Origin: Aliiglaciecola sp. 3_MG-2023 | GTDB taxonomy: Bacteria; Pseudomonadota; Gammaproteobacteria; Enterobacterales; Alteromonadaceae | NCBI RefSeq assembly: GCF_030548205.1 | Contig: NZ_JAUORV010000006.1 | Span: forward strand, 247,177 to 311,176 | DNA: 64,000 nt | Reading direction: 5' to 3' | Shown: piece by piece, positions 9,540 to 19,249 of the stretch | How the letters are laid out: the number at the start of each line of letters is the position of its first letter | Numbering within the stretch: the first letter of the stretch is position 1 | The notes under the pieces: generated by a model | Database searches by the model: none | The model's input: the letters and a program-made list of their open reading frames with translations, nothing else | What the model was told of the DNA's origin: nothing | Position numbers and translations under genes: made by a program

Positions 9540-10977
9540 AGTCGTTTTCCAATATGGGTAAAATTTTCGACACCTTATCTAAACTTTCTTGATATTCTTC
9601 TTGAGGATTTGAATCTAATACAATTCCTCCGCCTGCCCAACAATATATCTGCGAATCTTCGCATAATAAAGTGCGAATACAAATACTTGTATCCATATCA
9701 CCGTTTCTATTTATATAACCAATACTGCCACAATAAATATTGCGTCGATCTGGTTCTAATTCATCAATTATTTCCATCGCTCGTATTTTAGGCGCTCCAG
9801 TGATTGAACCACCTGGAAACGCGCCTTGTAACAAGCTTAGGCTATCATCATGGCTATTTAAGGTTCCTGTGACTGTGCTAACAAGGTGATGAACGGCTTC
9901 GAAGGATTCAATGGCAAAAAGCGCTGGGACTTGAATAGAGTGATCTTCACATGACTTACTCATATCATTTCTTAACAAGTCCACAATCATCAGGTTTTCT
10001 GCACGGTCTTTCTCTGAATGTTTTAACGCTTCAATATTTTGTTGGTCAGTTTGTAGGTTGGTTGAACGCGGACGCGTGCCTTTAATGGGTTGGCTTTCTA
10101 CAAATCTGTTTTTGGCTTTTAAGAATCGTTCTGGTGAAATGCTTAAAACAGTACTGTTAACTAACTGAATATAAGCAGAGAAAGGCGCTCGATTAGCTTG
10201 TCTAAGCCGCAAGTAGCCTTGCCAGGTCGAACCATTGAACTGGGCGTTAAAACGTTGTGCCAAATTGACTTGATAACAATCACCGGCGTGTAAGTAATCA
10301 AGAATACGCTGCAATTTAATAATATAGTCAGCCTTCGACATATTGGATTGCCAATTTGTTTTCAATTCCCATGGTAATTGCGTTTCATCAGGTGCAGGAG
10401 TCATGAACACGTTTTCAATTTCTTGTTTACTTGGCGAGGGGAGGCCAGGAATATTCGTCAGGTAAAACAATCCTGTGTGATTATCTTTGATCACACTCCA
10501 ACTATAAATTCCCACAGCCATGTCTGGATTGTGATGGCTATTTTTAGCCAAGCTAGGCAAAGTTTCATAACATCGTCCTAAATCATAACCAAAGTAGCCT
10601 ATGGCACCAGAGGTAAAAGGCAATGGTGTTTCGGTTTCCATCGGCGCTGGGGGCTCTTTTGGTAGACAAGATTGTAATAACGACCGCAAAATACTGATTG
10701 GCTGACCGTCTCTTTTTACTGTCTTTTCTGTGGGGATGTATTCATCTAAGGGATCATAAAAATACTCTATTTCGCATACATTTTGATAGGCAGTTATCGC
10801 CGCGATGGGATCAGAGACTAGAATATCAAAGCGGGCATTTTTGTGTGTACTTTTAGCTGAATCGAGCAATATTGACCATTTAGTTTGGCAATAATGGGCA
10901 AACAATTCCGTAATGTCTGTTGAAGAAGGAATAGCAAGTGTTTGAATACGAGAGCTTTTACAAGCGCTATGCTGCAT
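9532..10977 (-). CDS. pabB: Aminodeoxychorismate synthase component I
   Basis: Converts chorismate, with ammonia from PabA, to 4-amino-4-deoxychorismate, the first step of p-aminobenzoate and folate synthesis. The 481 residues contain an N-terminal anthranilate-synthase-I-like region and the C-terminal chorismate-binding domain, with PIKGTRPR, DRAENLMIVDLLRNDMSK and GGSITGAPKIRAMEI. PIKGTRPR has lysine at the position that separates PabB from anthranilate synthase (TrpE). It is the first gene of pabB-nudL and reads divergently from the fumarase gene. Confidence 0.93.
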   Translation of the reverse strand: MQHSACKSSRIQTLAIPSSTDITELFAHYCQTKWSILLDSAKSTHKNARFDILVSDPIAAITAYQNVCEIEYFYDPLDEYIPTEKTVKRDGQPISILRSLLQSCLPKEPPAPMETETPLPFTSGAIGYFGYDLGRCYETLPSLAKNSHHNPDMAVGIYSWSVIKDNHTGLFYLTNIPGLPSPSKQEIENVFMTPAPDETQLPWELKTNWQSNMSKADYIIKLQRILDYLHAGDCYQVNLAQRFNAQFNGSTWQGYLRLRQANRAPFSAYIQLVNSTVLSISPERFLKAKNRFVESQPIKGTRPRSTNLQTDQQNIEALKHSEKDRAENLMIVDLLRNDMSKSCEDHSIQVPALFAIESFEAVHHLVSTVTGTLNSHDDSLSLLQGAFPGGSITGAPKIRAMEIIDELEPDRRNIYCGSIGYINRNGDMDTSICIRTLLCEDSQIYCWAGGGIVLDSNPQEEYQESLDKVSKILPILENDYE

Positions 10978-11102
10978 GGAAATTTTACCAACAAATTTAA
11001 ATTATACGCGTTTAGCGATGGAGCAATTGATTCCAAGAGGGTATCATATTGGCGGATATTTAAGACACAAAAAACTTCCCTACAATTGATTTAGAGGCAC
11101 CT

Positions 11103-12623
11103 ATGGCACTCATTCGTCAGCAAGATTTAATTGATAGCATTGAAGATGCATTACAATTTATTTCCTATTACCACCCTATAGATTATGTAAAAGCGGTTGA
11201 AGCAGCTTACAACAGAGAACAAAGTCAGGCAGCAAAAGACGCTATGGCTCAGATACTGATCAATTCTCGTATGTCAGCTGAAGGCAAACGTCCCCTTTGC
11301 CAAGATACAGGTATCGTAACTTGTTTTGTCAAAGTTGGAATGGGCGTGCAGTGGGATAAGACTGACATGACCATTCAACAAATGGTTGATGAGGGAACTC
11401 GTCGCGCTTACCTTAATCCAGATAATCCACTTCGAGCATCCATCGTATCTGATCCTGCCGGTGCTCGTAAAAACACTAAAGATAATACCCCAGCTGTAGT
11501 CCATATCGATATGGTACCAGGTGAAGGTATTGAAGTGATGATTGCGGCCAAAGGCGGCGGTTCTGAAAATAAATCAAAAATGGTTATGCTTAATCCAAGT
11601 GATGATATCGCTGATTGGGTGGTTAAAACTTTGCCAACCATGGGCGCGGGTTGGTGTCCTCCTGGCATGTTAGGTATAGGTATTGGTGGAACAGCTGAAA
11701 AAGCAGCGGTATTGGCCAAAGAAAGTTTAATGGATCCCGTTGATATTCAAGAGTTAATGGAGCGGGGCGCTGAAACGACTGAAGAAAAACTGCGTTTAGA
11801 TATTTTCAAAAAAGTAAATGACCTCGGTATTGGGGCGCAAGGTTTAGGCGGCTTGACAACAGTAGTCGATATTAAAATTAAATCAGTGCCAACCCACGCG
11901 GCTTCAAAACCCATCGCCATGATCCCCAACTGTGCCGCCACGCGACACGCACATTTTCACCTTGATGGCAGCGGACCCGCAGAATTGACGCCACCTAAAT
12001 TAGAAGACTGGCCAGATATTACTTGGGAAGTGGGCGACAATACCCGTCGTGTAAATCTCGATACCGTCACAAAAGAAGATATTTTGGACTGGAAAGTCGG
12101 AGAAACCGTTTTACTCTCAGGCAAAATGTTGACTGGTCGTGATGCCGCCCATAAACGTATTCAAACCATGATGGATAATGGTGAGGGTTTACCGGAAGGG
12201 GTTGACCTAACTAATCGCTTTATTTATTACGTGGGGCCTGTTGATGCAGTGGGTGATGAAGCTGTTGGTCCTGCAGGTCCAACAACCGCCACTCGTATGG
12301 ATAAATTTACCGACATGATGTTGGAGAAAACTGGTTTAATGGGAATGATTGGTAAAGCTGAACGAGGGCCTGCGACGGTTGATAGTATCGCTAAACACAA
12401 AGCGGTTTATTTAATGGCAGTGGGTGGCGCAGCGTACTTGGTATCAAAAGCGATTAAAAAATCTCGTGTCGTTGCTTTCGAAGATTTGGGTATGGAAGCA
12501 ATTTACGAATTTGATGTTGAAGATATGCCGGTAACCGTTGCCGTTGATAGTACCGGAGCCAATGCTCACGAAACGGGTCCAGCTATTTGGAAAGTGAAAA
12601 TTGAGGATTTAAACAAGGCATAG
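11103..12623 (+). CDS. fumA: Class I (iron-sulfur) fumarate hydratase
   Basis: Interconverts fumarate and malate in the TCA cycle using an oxygen-sensitive [4Fe-4S] cluster. The 506-residue single chain carries the alpha part (with RPLCQDTGI at about residues 63-71, the first cluster cysteine, and MIPNCAATRHAHFHLDG) and the beta part (LTGRDAAHKRI, YYVGPVDA, GPTTATRMDK). It is somewhat shorter than E. coli FumA (548). FumA-type and FumB-type activity cannot be told apart by sequence here. The gene stands alone, followed by a strong terminator, about 15 kb from the sdh-suc cluster. Confidence 0.93.
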   Translation: MALIRQQDLIDSIEDALQFISYYHPIDYVKAVEAAYNREQSQAAKDAMAQILINSRMSAEGKRPLCQDTGIVTCFVKVGMGVQWDKTDMTIQQMVDEGTRRAYLNPDNPLRASIVSDPAGARKNTKDNTPAVVHIDMVPGEGIEVMIAAKGGGSENKSKMVMLNPSDDIADWVVKTLPTMGAGWCPPGMLGIGIGGTAEKAAVLAKESLMDPVDIQELMERGAETTEEKLRLDIFKKVNDLGIGAQGLGGLTTVVDIKIKSVPTHAASKPIAMIPNCAATRHAHFHLDGSGPAELTPPKLEDWPDITWEVGDNTRRVNLDTVTKEDILDWKVGETVLLSGKMLTGRDAAHKRIQTMMDNGEGLPEGVDLTNRFIYYVGPVDAVGDEAVGPAGPTTATRMDKFTDMMLEKTGLMGMIGKAERGPATVDSIAKHKAVYLMAVGGAAYLVSKAIKKSRVVAFEDLGMEAIYEFDVEDMPVTVAVDSTGANAHETGPAIWKVKIEDLNKA

Positions 12624-12649
12624 TAAGCCTCAGTTTAGTTGTTCCAAGA

Positions 12650-12680
12650 GTGCATCTCGCCTGAGATGCACTGCTTTTAT
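12650..12680 (+). terminator. Terminator of the fumarase gene
   Basis: A perfect nine-base stem (GTGCATCTC and GAGATGCAC) with a GCCT loop, followed by TGCTTTTATTT, 26 bases past the fumA stop. Confidence 0.85.
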
Positions 12681-12733
12681 TTCATCAAGTACTTCGCAAT
12701 TTTACCCATCTTTATTAATTAGAATCCATTAAT

Positions 12734-14212
12734 ATGAATGTAGATTTAGACCAAAATACTGTTTTACTGTTAGTCGCTACCGGTTTTTTAGGACTGTTGC
12801 TAGGGACGCTTGTGACTAATGTAATTAATCGTCAAAAGCATCTGAGCGACAAAAAAGAGACACAAGAACAACAGGATCTCATTCGGCAACAGCTCGAAAA
12901 TCAAATTTTGCAGCTACATGATGACATCACAAAGATGCAGATAAAAATTGATGAAGCCCATCAACAGCAACTTCTTGCACAGCGAAAATTTGGTGAGTTA
13001 GAGCAAAAAGATTTGCAAATAGAACAATTGTCTATTCAGCTTGCAACTTGGCAAGAAAATGCGCAAAAGGCTAACGACAAGTCGAATCAATATTATTCTC
13101 AACTTGAATCCCAAGGGGCCAGTTTTGCCCAAGAACGTATCGCGTTAGAAGACAAACTTGATTTACTGACCAGTGCTGAGAAACGTTTACAGGAACAATT
13201 TGAAAACCTGGCAAATAAAATATTTGAACAAAAGCAACAGAAGTTTACGCAATCAAGTCAAGCTGGGCTCGATGCTTTGCTAACTCCCCTTAAAGAACAA
13301 ATCGAAGGCTTCAAAAAGCAAGTCTCTGATCAGTACGTCAAAGAAGGTCAAGAGCGAGCTTCCCTCAAAACTGAAATTTTAGGGCTCAAGGAACTTAACC
13401 AGCAAATTACGCAAGATGCAGCAGCATTAACCAAAGCCTTAAAGGGGGATAACAAACAACAAGGTAATTGGGGAGAGGTTGTTTTAGAGCGCATTTTAAC
13501 TGAATCTGGTTTACGAGAAGGGCACGAGTTCGACACCCAGGTCAGCCTTAAAAATGAATCTGGAAAACAATACCAGCCCGATGTGGTGGTGCATTTACCT
13601 AACGATAAAGACATCGTTATTGATTCCAAGGTATCACTGGCGGATTACGAACGTTATTTTAACTGTCAGGATGATGAGCTTTCCCGTCAGCAGTTTTTAG
13701 TGGCCCATACCCACTCTTTACGCAATCATATTAAGGGACTAGGGAAAAAGGATTATCAAGATCTAAAAGGTATACGCACGCTGGATTATGTGTTGATGTT
13801 TATTCCCATAGAGTCTGCTTTTTTAGTGGCCATAGATCACGCGCCTGAGTTAGTAAAGTTGGCTCTGGACAATAATATTATGTTAGTTAGCCCCACTAAC
13901 TTATTGGTGGCACTACGTACCATCAATAATATTTGGCAATACGAATACCAAAATCAGAATGCGCAAAAAATTGCCACTCAAGCTGGCAAGCTGTATGACA
14001 AATTTCATGGTTTTGTGGAAGATATGGAGAAGATCAGCAAATCCGTTGAATCGTTGCAAAAAAACGTAGACGCAGCAACCAATAAGTTAGTCTCAGGAAA
14101 GGGAAATCTTGTTCGTCAAATAGAACAATTTCGGCACCTTGGGGTGCAAACCAATAAACGTCTTAGGCAGGATTTAATTGATCAGGCCAAAGACGATAAT
14201 GGAGATGATTAA
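12734..14212 (+). CDS. rmuC: DNA recombination protein RmuC
   Basis: A membrane-anchored nuclease-like protein that limits inversions at short inverted repeats. The order is one N-terminal transmembrane helix (about residues 9-28), a long glutamine-rich coiled coil (about 35-190) and the RmuC domain (about 200-470), with WGEVVLERILTESGLREG, YQPDVVVHLPNDKDIVIDSK (a PD-(D/E)XK-like core) and FIPIESAF. The length of 492 is normal. It is transcribed alone. Confidence 0.93.
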   Translation: MNVDLDQNTVLLLVATGFLGLLLGTLVTNVINRQKHLSDKKETQEQQDLIRQQLENQILQLHDDITKMQIKIDEAHQQQLLAQRKFGELEQKDLQIEQLSIQLATWQENAQKANDKSNQYYSQLESQGASFAQERIALEDKLDLLTSAEKRLQEQFENLANKIFEQKQQKFTQSSQAGLDALLTPLKEQIEGFKKQVSDQYVKEGQERASLKTEILGLKELNQQITQDAAALTKALKGDNKQQGNWGEVVLERILTESGLREGHEFDTQVSLKNESGKQYQPDVVVHLPNDKDIVIDSKVSLADYERYFNCQDDELSRQQFLVAHTHSLRNHIKGLGKKDYQDLKGIRTLDYVLMFIPIESAFLVAIDHAPELVKLALDNNIMLVSPTNLLVALRTINNIWQYEYQNQNAQKIATQAGKLYDKFHGFVEDMEKISKSVESLQKNVDAATNKLVSGKGNLVRQIEQFRHLGVQTNKRLRQDLIDQAKDDNGDD

Positions 14213-14258
14213 GCCGTTGACATGGTGAGCAAGTAAAGCCATTGAACGGGTAAATTAA

Positions 14259-14277
14259 CGGGCTGATTATCAGCCCG
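14259..14277. repeat. Short palindrome CGGGCTGATTATCAGCCCG
   Basis: A hairpin with an eight-base stem and a TTA loop, about 46 bases after the rmuC stop. No T-run follows, so it is a poor intrinsic terminator on its own. The same core, in reverse complement, recurs at 18564-18580. Confidence 0.5.
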
Positions 14278-14303
14278 AATTGCACTTGCGCAGAAGATTT
14301 GCT

Positions 14304-14319
14304 TTGTGCGCGCGCACAA
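14304..14319. repeat. Perfect 16-base palindrome TTGTGCGCGCGCACAA
   Basis: A self-complementary GC-rich core between the convergent rmuC and rimO genes. It could be part of a bidirectional transcript-end structure or a protein site. No T-run flanks it. Confidence 0.5.
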
Positions 14320-14386
14320 GCTACTTACACTGAGTACTTACGATTCGCATTTGACAGAGCTTGGCAATGAAACCAACAAGGTTGAA

Positions 14387-15793
14387 TTAGTCTTCTACTT
14401 TCACTGCCCACATGTCATGTTCGTCTGCATGAATAATTTGCCCCCAAATGAGATCGCCAGGATTAACCTCAAATTCATCCGTTAAATACACTTGACCGTC
14501 GATTTCCGGTGCATCAGCAAAACAACGCCCTACGGCACCTTCGCTGGTAACCTCATCAATCAATATTTGGTATTCCAAGCCGATTTTTTGCTGTAGTTTT
14601 TCAGCACTAATTTGAGACTGTAAGGCCATAAAACGTTCGAAACGCTCCTGTTTAACCGTTTCTGGCACAGGATCCGGTAGATCGTTAGCTTTAGCCCCTT
14701 CAACGTCTGAGTATTTAAAACAACCCACTCTATCGAGTTGAGCTTCCTTTAAAAAGTCTAGAAGTTGTTGAAACTCCTCTTCTGTCTCGCCTGGGAAGCC
14801 GACAATGAAGGTGGAACGTATAATTAATTGAGGGCAAATGGCGCGCCAAGCTTTGATCCGTTCGAGGGTTTTTTCTGCCGCAGCAGGACGTTTCATCAAC
14901 TTAAGTATTCGTGGTGTAGCGTGTTGGAAAGGAATATCTAAATAAGGCAATATTTTCCCTTCTGCCATTAACGGAATGACTTTATCAACCGAGGGGTAGG
15001 GGTAAACATAATGCAAGCGCACCCAAATACCCATTTCTGCCAGTTTTTTACATAGTCCCAGCATGTCAGTTTTCACTGGCATTCCATCCCAAAAGCCGGT
15101 TTGATATTTTACGTCAACGCCGTATGCACTGGTATCTTGAGAAATAACAAGAAGCTCTTTTACTCCTGCATTTTTTAATCGAGTGGCTTCATCCAACACT
15201 TCGCCGACTGGGCGGCTGACTAGATCGCCACGCATGGAGGGGATAATGCAAAAAGTGCATCTATGATTACAGCCCTCGGAAATCTTCAAGTAAGCATAAT
15301 GTTTAGGAGTCAGCTTAATTCCATGGTCAGGTACTAACTGCATAAAAGGGTCGTGTGTAGGCTTGGGAAGGTGAGAATGAACTTGCTCTACCACGCTTTC
15401 ATAGGCGTGAGGGCCGGTAATCGCCAACACATTAGGATGCACTTCGCGAATTTCGTCTTCTTTGACACCCAAACAGCCAGTAACGATAACTTTGCCGTTT
15501 TCGGCCAGTGCTTCACCAATGGTATCCAAGGATTCCTGTACAGCAGAATCGATAAACCCACAGGTATTTACAATCACTAATTCAGCATCATTGTAGGTGG
15601 GCACGACATCGTAGCCTTCAGTCCGTAACTGAGTCAAAATGCGTTCTGAGTCGACTAAGTTTTTAGGGCAGCCTAAGCTCACAAACCCTATCTTGGTGCC
15701 TGAAGCTGCTTTCGTTACAGTATTTGATTCCAAGATTTTCACTGGTGTTTCTAGAGTAGTGGTTTGCTTGGGGTTAACGATTTCTACGGTCAT
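14387..15793 (-). CDS. rimO: Ribosomal protein uS12 methylthiotransferase RimO
   Basis: A radical-SAM enzyme that methylthiolates the conserved aspartate (Asp89 in E. coli) of ribosomal protein S12. From the ATG at 15793 it has 468 residues, with an N-terminal extension of about 30 residues before the conserved [18 protein letters not shown] (Cys42). It has the radical-SAM motif CNHRCTFC and a C-terminal TRAM domain ending in the window's left half of the gene. An in-frame ATG at 15844 would add 17 more residues. AAGG precedes the chosen ATG at good distance. Confidence 0.94.
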   Translation of the reverse strand: MTVEIVNPKQTTTLETPVKILESNTVTKAASGTKIGFVSLGCPKNLVDSERILTQLRTEGYDVVPTYNDAELVIVNTCGFIDSAVQESLDTIGEALAENGKVIVTGCLGVKEDEIREVHPNVLAITGPHAYESVVEQVHSHLPKPTHDPFMQLVPDHGIKLTPKHYAYLKISEGCNHRCTFCIIPSMRGDLVSRPVGEVLDEATRLKNAGVKELLVISQDTSAYGVDVKYQTGFWDGMPVKTDMLGLCKKLAEMGIWVRLHYVYPYPSVDKVIPLMAEGKILPYLDIPFQHATPRILKLMKRPAAAEKTLERIKAWRAICPQLIIRSTFIVGFPGETEEEFQQLLDFLKEAQLDRVGCFKYSDVEGAKANDLPDPVPETVKQERFERFMALQSQISAEKLQQKIGLEYQILIDEVTSEGAVGRCFADAPEIDGQVYLTDEFEVNPGDLIWGQIIHADEHDMWAVKVED

Positions 15794-16262
15794 CTTACGC
15801 CTTGTGCTATTGCAGGTGTTATTTAAATGAGTTGACTTAACCATCTGAAAATATTGGACTAGCTTAAAATGCAGTCAAATTAGACAGCCATGCCTGAATT
15901 GGTTATTTTACGCGCAGAATTATACAGGATTGTCCTTTGCGGTGATAGCGTCTAGTAAAAACTAAGTCTAATCAGATATTAACGTCAATTTATAGAGCGC
16001 AATGATGTTTACAATGGCTGCTAAAACCTAATTTTTGGTGCTAGAAATTGGCATTAAGGGGACTATCTATTAGCCACGACATTCGCATTTTTAGGCGTTT
16101 TCAACTACCTCATTCCATCTTGTGCTTAAAACTAGAAAGAATTAAACTTATAATTAGATTTTCATGGGGCTGATTGTTTAGCTTTAAAACATAATATAAA
16201 AATAAGAACAATTAAATCATGTTTATTGACAGCTTCCTTTTTACGCGTGTTCGGATATTACC
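15794..16262. other. 469-base noncoding gap between divergent rimO and TPR-GGDEF gene
   Basis: AT-rich sequence with no plausible gene on either strand. Apart from the candidate rimO -10 box and a TTGACA at 16226-16231 that could be a -35 element for the rightward gene (without a clear matching -10), I see no repeat, hairpin or RNA gene in it. Confidence 0.5.
15919..15947 (-). promoter_or_regulatory. Candidate rimO promoter
   Basis: A perfect -10 hexamer TATAAT reads on the minus strand at 15919-15924, with a weak -35 (TATCAC) 17 bases upstream. It lies about 125 bases before the rimO ATG. Only the -10 box is convincing. Confidence 0.35.
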
Positions 16263-18053
16263 TTGATTAGAAAATCAGTGTACTTTTATTTTTTAATCGT
16301 TTTGCTGATCAATTCTTCGGTGGGTTTTGCTGCCGAAATTAGCGAAATTGATAACTTTATTCTCACCTCAACAATTGAGCCCTATGATTGCCCCGAAGAC
16401 GATGCAAATCTAGCAATCGACAGTTATTTGAATCTCCCCGAATTGAGCGATACCCAGAAATTTCAACTAATGGTGATGAAAACCCATTGGCAAATTTGTG
16501 TTGGAAAACACGAAGAAGCTAAACAAGCATTGATCGCACTTATTAATAATCCCAAAGTAGATAGAGAGATGGAATATTTTGCCTCAGCTACTTACCAGTT
16601 AGGTTTCATTTATGATGTTCAAGAAAATTTGGATCGTTGTGAATTTTATGAAAAGGCAGAACAACTTTCGCAGAACAAATTTGAAGGGATTAATCTGAGT
16701 GCGCAATTGGGTTTGATCACGGTTTGTCATGCTAACATGGATGATGGTGTCAAACTCGGTAAAATGTACGCTTTGTTGGAAACCTATGCGGTTAAAAATG
16801 ATCAGGCGGCTTTGGCTCATATTCACAATAATATAGGGCTCCTTTATGGCTCATTAGGTCAACAGGTTTTAGCCGCTGAGCAATTTCAAAAATCTTACGA
16901 GTTAGGGTTAAATACCTACACAAGTTCCAACTTACTGGCCACGCTAATGAGCGTTATCTCTTCTCACATGGCCGCTGGGAATTTTGAAAAAGCCGAACAA
17001 GCGATTCAAGAATTTAAACGCGTCAATCTTTCCGTTGATACAGCGTTATCTAATGTGTGGTTGTATTTTGCTGAAGCGGGCTACCATTATCGAACCAATA
17101 ATATTGAACAGTTACGCTATAGTCTTGCAAAGTGGAAAATCTATCTTGAAAGCATCAATAGTTCCACGTTTAATAGTTTGTATCGTTGGTATAGTGCGGT
17201 GGTCTGTTATGAAGATAATGACATTGCATGTCTTAAGCAATTTTTAGAAGATGAAAAAAATACCAATGAAGGTTACAAAATCTTTGTTAATAGAAATAAA
17301 GACTACTTGAAATTTATTGTACAAGTCTACTTGTATCTGGGCGATATTGAAAACGCTGAAAAAGCCTTCAACACTTTTTCTGAGGTAATGATCAATAAGG
17401 CTATTGAGCAACAAGAATCAGGTAAAATATTGGGAGTGGCTAATCTACATAGCCAAATTCAAAGTTTAGAGACTAGTTTGCAAGCGTCAAAAAGTGATCG
17501 TATTCAAACCATCGTTATTGTGGTCTGCGTGCTCCTGATTGTTATTGTTGCAATCATATTTTGGCTACGTCACCGTTATCTCAATAGTTTATCTTTTGAT
17601 ACGGTTACTAACCTACTTAATAGTAAAGCCGCATTGGCAAAAATTAAACGAGTACCTGAACCTTCACCTGGACGAACCAATGCATTAGCCTTATTTGATT
17701 TAGGCAACTTTCGAGATGTGAATAGGCAAATAGGGGCAACCAATAGTGAGTTAGCGTTAAAACAAATATCCTTAACCCTAAGCCAGGTTACGCGTGAACG
17801 CGATATTTTAGGTAGATTTGCACCGGAGCAATTCATCGTCTGCCTAACTGATATAGAAGAAGATTCTGCAAAATCATTTTTTGAACGTATGCGATATGCA
17901 TTGGAGAATACGATTTTGGGTGAGCAACGTGGTCAACAAGTAAGTATTCGTTCTAGTATGAGTATCTATATTTCCAGTGGAACCTTTGTAGATTTAGATG
18001 AAGTGCTTGATGACATGTTACTGTCCCTTGGAATTCAAACTGAAAGTGAATAA
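16263..18053 (+). CDS. TPR sensor protein with degenerate GGDEF domain
   Basis: A 596-residue membrane protein. It has an N-terminal signal sequence (about residues 1-24), a periplasmic TPR region (about 40-400, for example IHNNIGLLYGSLGQQVLAAE), a transmembrane helix (about 413-435) and a cytoplasmic GGDEF-fold domain (about 440-590) that begins LSFDTVTNLLNSKAAL. Where an active diguanylate cyclase has GG(D/E)EF, this protein reads GRFAPEQF at about 516-523, so both glycines and the acidic residue are lost. It probably cannot make cyclic di-GMP and may act as a receptor or regulator. The start is a TTG at 16263 without a clear SD; a GTG at 16278 is the alternative. Confidence 0.78.
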   Translation: MIRKSVYFYFLIVLLINSSVGFAAEISEIDNFILTSTIEPYDCPEDDANLAIDSYLNLPELSDTQKFQLMVMKTHWQICVGKHEEAKQALIALINNPKVDREMEYFASATYQLGFIYDVQENLDRCEFYEKAEQLSQNKFEGINLSAQLGLITVCHANMDDGVKLGKMYALLETYAVKNDQAALAHIHNNIGLLYGSLGQQVLAAEQFQKSYELGLNTYTSSNLLATLMSVISSHMAAGNFEKAEQAIQEFKRVNLSVDTALSNVWLYFAEAGYHYRTNNIEQLRYSLAKWKIYLESINSSTFNSLYRWYSAVVCYEDNDIACLKQFLEDEKNTNEGYKIFVNRNKDYLKFIVQVYLYLGDIENAEKAFNTFSEVMINKAIEQQESGKILGVANLHSQIQSLETSLQASKSDRIQTIVIVVCVLLIVIVAIIFWLRHRYLNSLSFDTVTNLLNSKAALAKIKRVPEPSPGRTNALALFDLGNFRDVNRQIGATNSELALKQISLTLSQVTRERDILGRFAPEQFIVCLTDIEEDSAKSFFERMRYALENTILGEQRGQQVSIRSSMSIYISSGTFVDLDEVLDDMLLSLGIQTESE

Positions 18054-18106
18054 TTTCCATTGGCTTCGGCCACAGTTTCAGTGCTTAGAAGCTATTCAAC
18101 TCTAAA

Positions 18107-18583
18107 ATGGCGAAACTACTATTACCTTTAAACCATTATGATGAGGCTGGGCGAATTAAACCGCCACGATTTTTTTGGTGGTGTTGTTTATTTCTCGCAA
18201 AAAGTTATGCCATTTTTGTTCTTTCACTCAGTAATTTTCGAGATGCAGATGGATTGCTTGAAATATTTTATCCGCAAAAAAGTGAACTCTACATTGGTTT
18301 TGGCATTGGCGGTGGAGCGTTAATTGCGATAATTATTGTGGCGTACAGAGAAAAGTGGTGGGATAGCAAGTGGCAATTTATCAGGCGACTCATAAAACCT
18401 TGTTTGATTTTAACCGTTTTACTTGATTTGGCCCATCAAATGCAAATTTCGGTCGGCCAATACTGGCAGTTTTCCTGGCCGGTTGCTTCCATGATGTTAG
18501 TTGATGTGGTGATACTTTATTGGATTTTAAAAAGTCGCCATTTACGCTATATGATAGCGGATTGGGCTGATAATCAGCCCTGA
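18107..18583 (+). CDS. DUF2919 family inner-membrane protein (YfeZ-like)
   Basis: A 158-residue integral membrane protein with about four hydrophobic helices. The opening LLPLNHYDEAGRIKPPRFFW, followed by a membrane segment ending in LSLSNF, matches the DUF2919 family typified by E. coli YfeZ. The function of the family is unknown. It follows the TPR-GGDEF gene by 53 bases on the same strand and may share its transcript. A palindromic hairpin covers its last codons. Confidence 0.72.
   Translation: MAKLLLPLNHYDEAGRIKPPRFFWWCCLFLAKSYAIFVLSLSNFRDADGLLEIFYPQKSELYIGFGIGGGALIAIIIVAYREKWWDSKWQFIRRLIKPCLILTVLLDLAHQMQISVGQYWQFSWPVASMMLVDVVILYWILKSRHLRYMIADWADNQP
18564..18580. repeat. Palindrome GGGCTGATAATCAGCCC at 3' end of the DUF2919 gene
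   Basis: A stem of seven to eight bases that overlaps the last codons and is followed by TGATAAATTTT. It may act as a weak terminator. It is the exact reverse complement of the palindrome at 14260-14276. Confidence 0.5.
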
Positions 18584-18610
18584 TAAATTTTCTAAGGGCG
18601 CTTTGTATGG

Positions 18611-19024
18611 TTACTGCACACTATTTGCCACAGCCTGTTGAAAATAATCTTGTACACTTATTTGACTATCATTGACTAGTCTTTGGTAACAAATACCAGC
18701 AAATGCATAAGACTTGCCTGAGTACTCCATGACCACATAAGGTGCATCTTTATCTGATTCATCGTAGCGCCAATTTCCGCCCACAAGCTGTTTAAATATT
18801 TCGCCTAAATAAGCTCCGTAAATATTCGATATGGTAAAAACAGCGTCATTTTCTAACGCTTGATCTTTGTATCTTTCAATCCAAGCTAAAATCACATCGT
18901 CAACTAACGAGATACTTTCAACTGTCCCATCTAATACAAGTTTAAATTCATCCAACGTGGTATCAATCGCATTTTGAGCACTATCTGCCATCAATTGATT
19001 GAGTTCTTCTTGGGTCATGCGCAT
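18611..19024 (-). CDS. Hypothetical acidic protein, 137 residues
   Basis: I do not recognise this family. The product is soluble and acidic, with no signal or membrane segment. The N-terminal half is helical (MTQEELNQLMADSAQNAIDT), and the C-terminal half has a WRYDESD turn and alternating strands (APYVVMEYSGKSYAFAGICY). The ATG at 19024 follows AAGGA at six bases, which fixes the start. It lies convergent with the DUF2919 gene and divergent from the next gene. The good SD and protein-like composition support a real gene; the role is unknown. Confidence 0.65.
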   Translation of the reverse strand: MRMTQEELNQLMADSAQNAIDTTLDEFKLVLDGTVESISLVDDVILAWIERYKDQALENDAVFTISNIYGAYLGEIFKQLVGGNWRYDESDKDAPYVVMEYSGKSYAFAGICYQRLVNDSQISVQDYFQQAVANSVQ

Positions 19025-19249
19025 GGAGCATCCTTAAATTAATCAGTATTGTCTTATACAGTAATGTGATTGTGGCGATATAATCGCTTTTTGTCTAATT
19101 TTCCATTGGATATTGATCATATGCTTGTTTGATATCGGCAAATTTGCTTATTTCTTTTCTCAAACATTCGATATTTTAATTTTAATATTTTAATAACGAG
19201 TTAAAGCCGCTATGTTGATCCCAAAATCTTTGAGTCACGTAAAGTTGAT

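Noticed and set aside
14259..14277. Intrinsic terminator of rmuC
   Set aside because: The stem is good but no T-run follows on either strand; recorded as a palindrome instead.
16263..18053. Active diguanylate cyclase
   Set aside because: The GGDEF signature is replaced by APEQF, so catalysis is unlikely.
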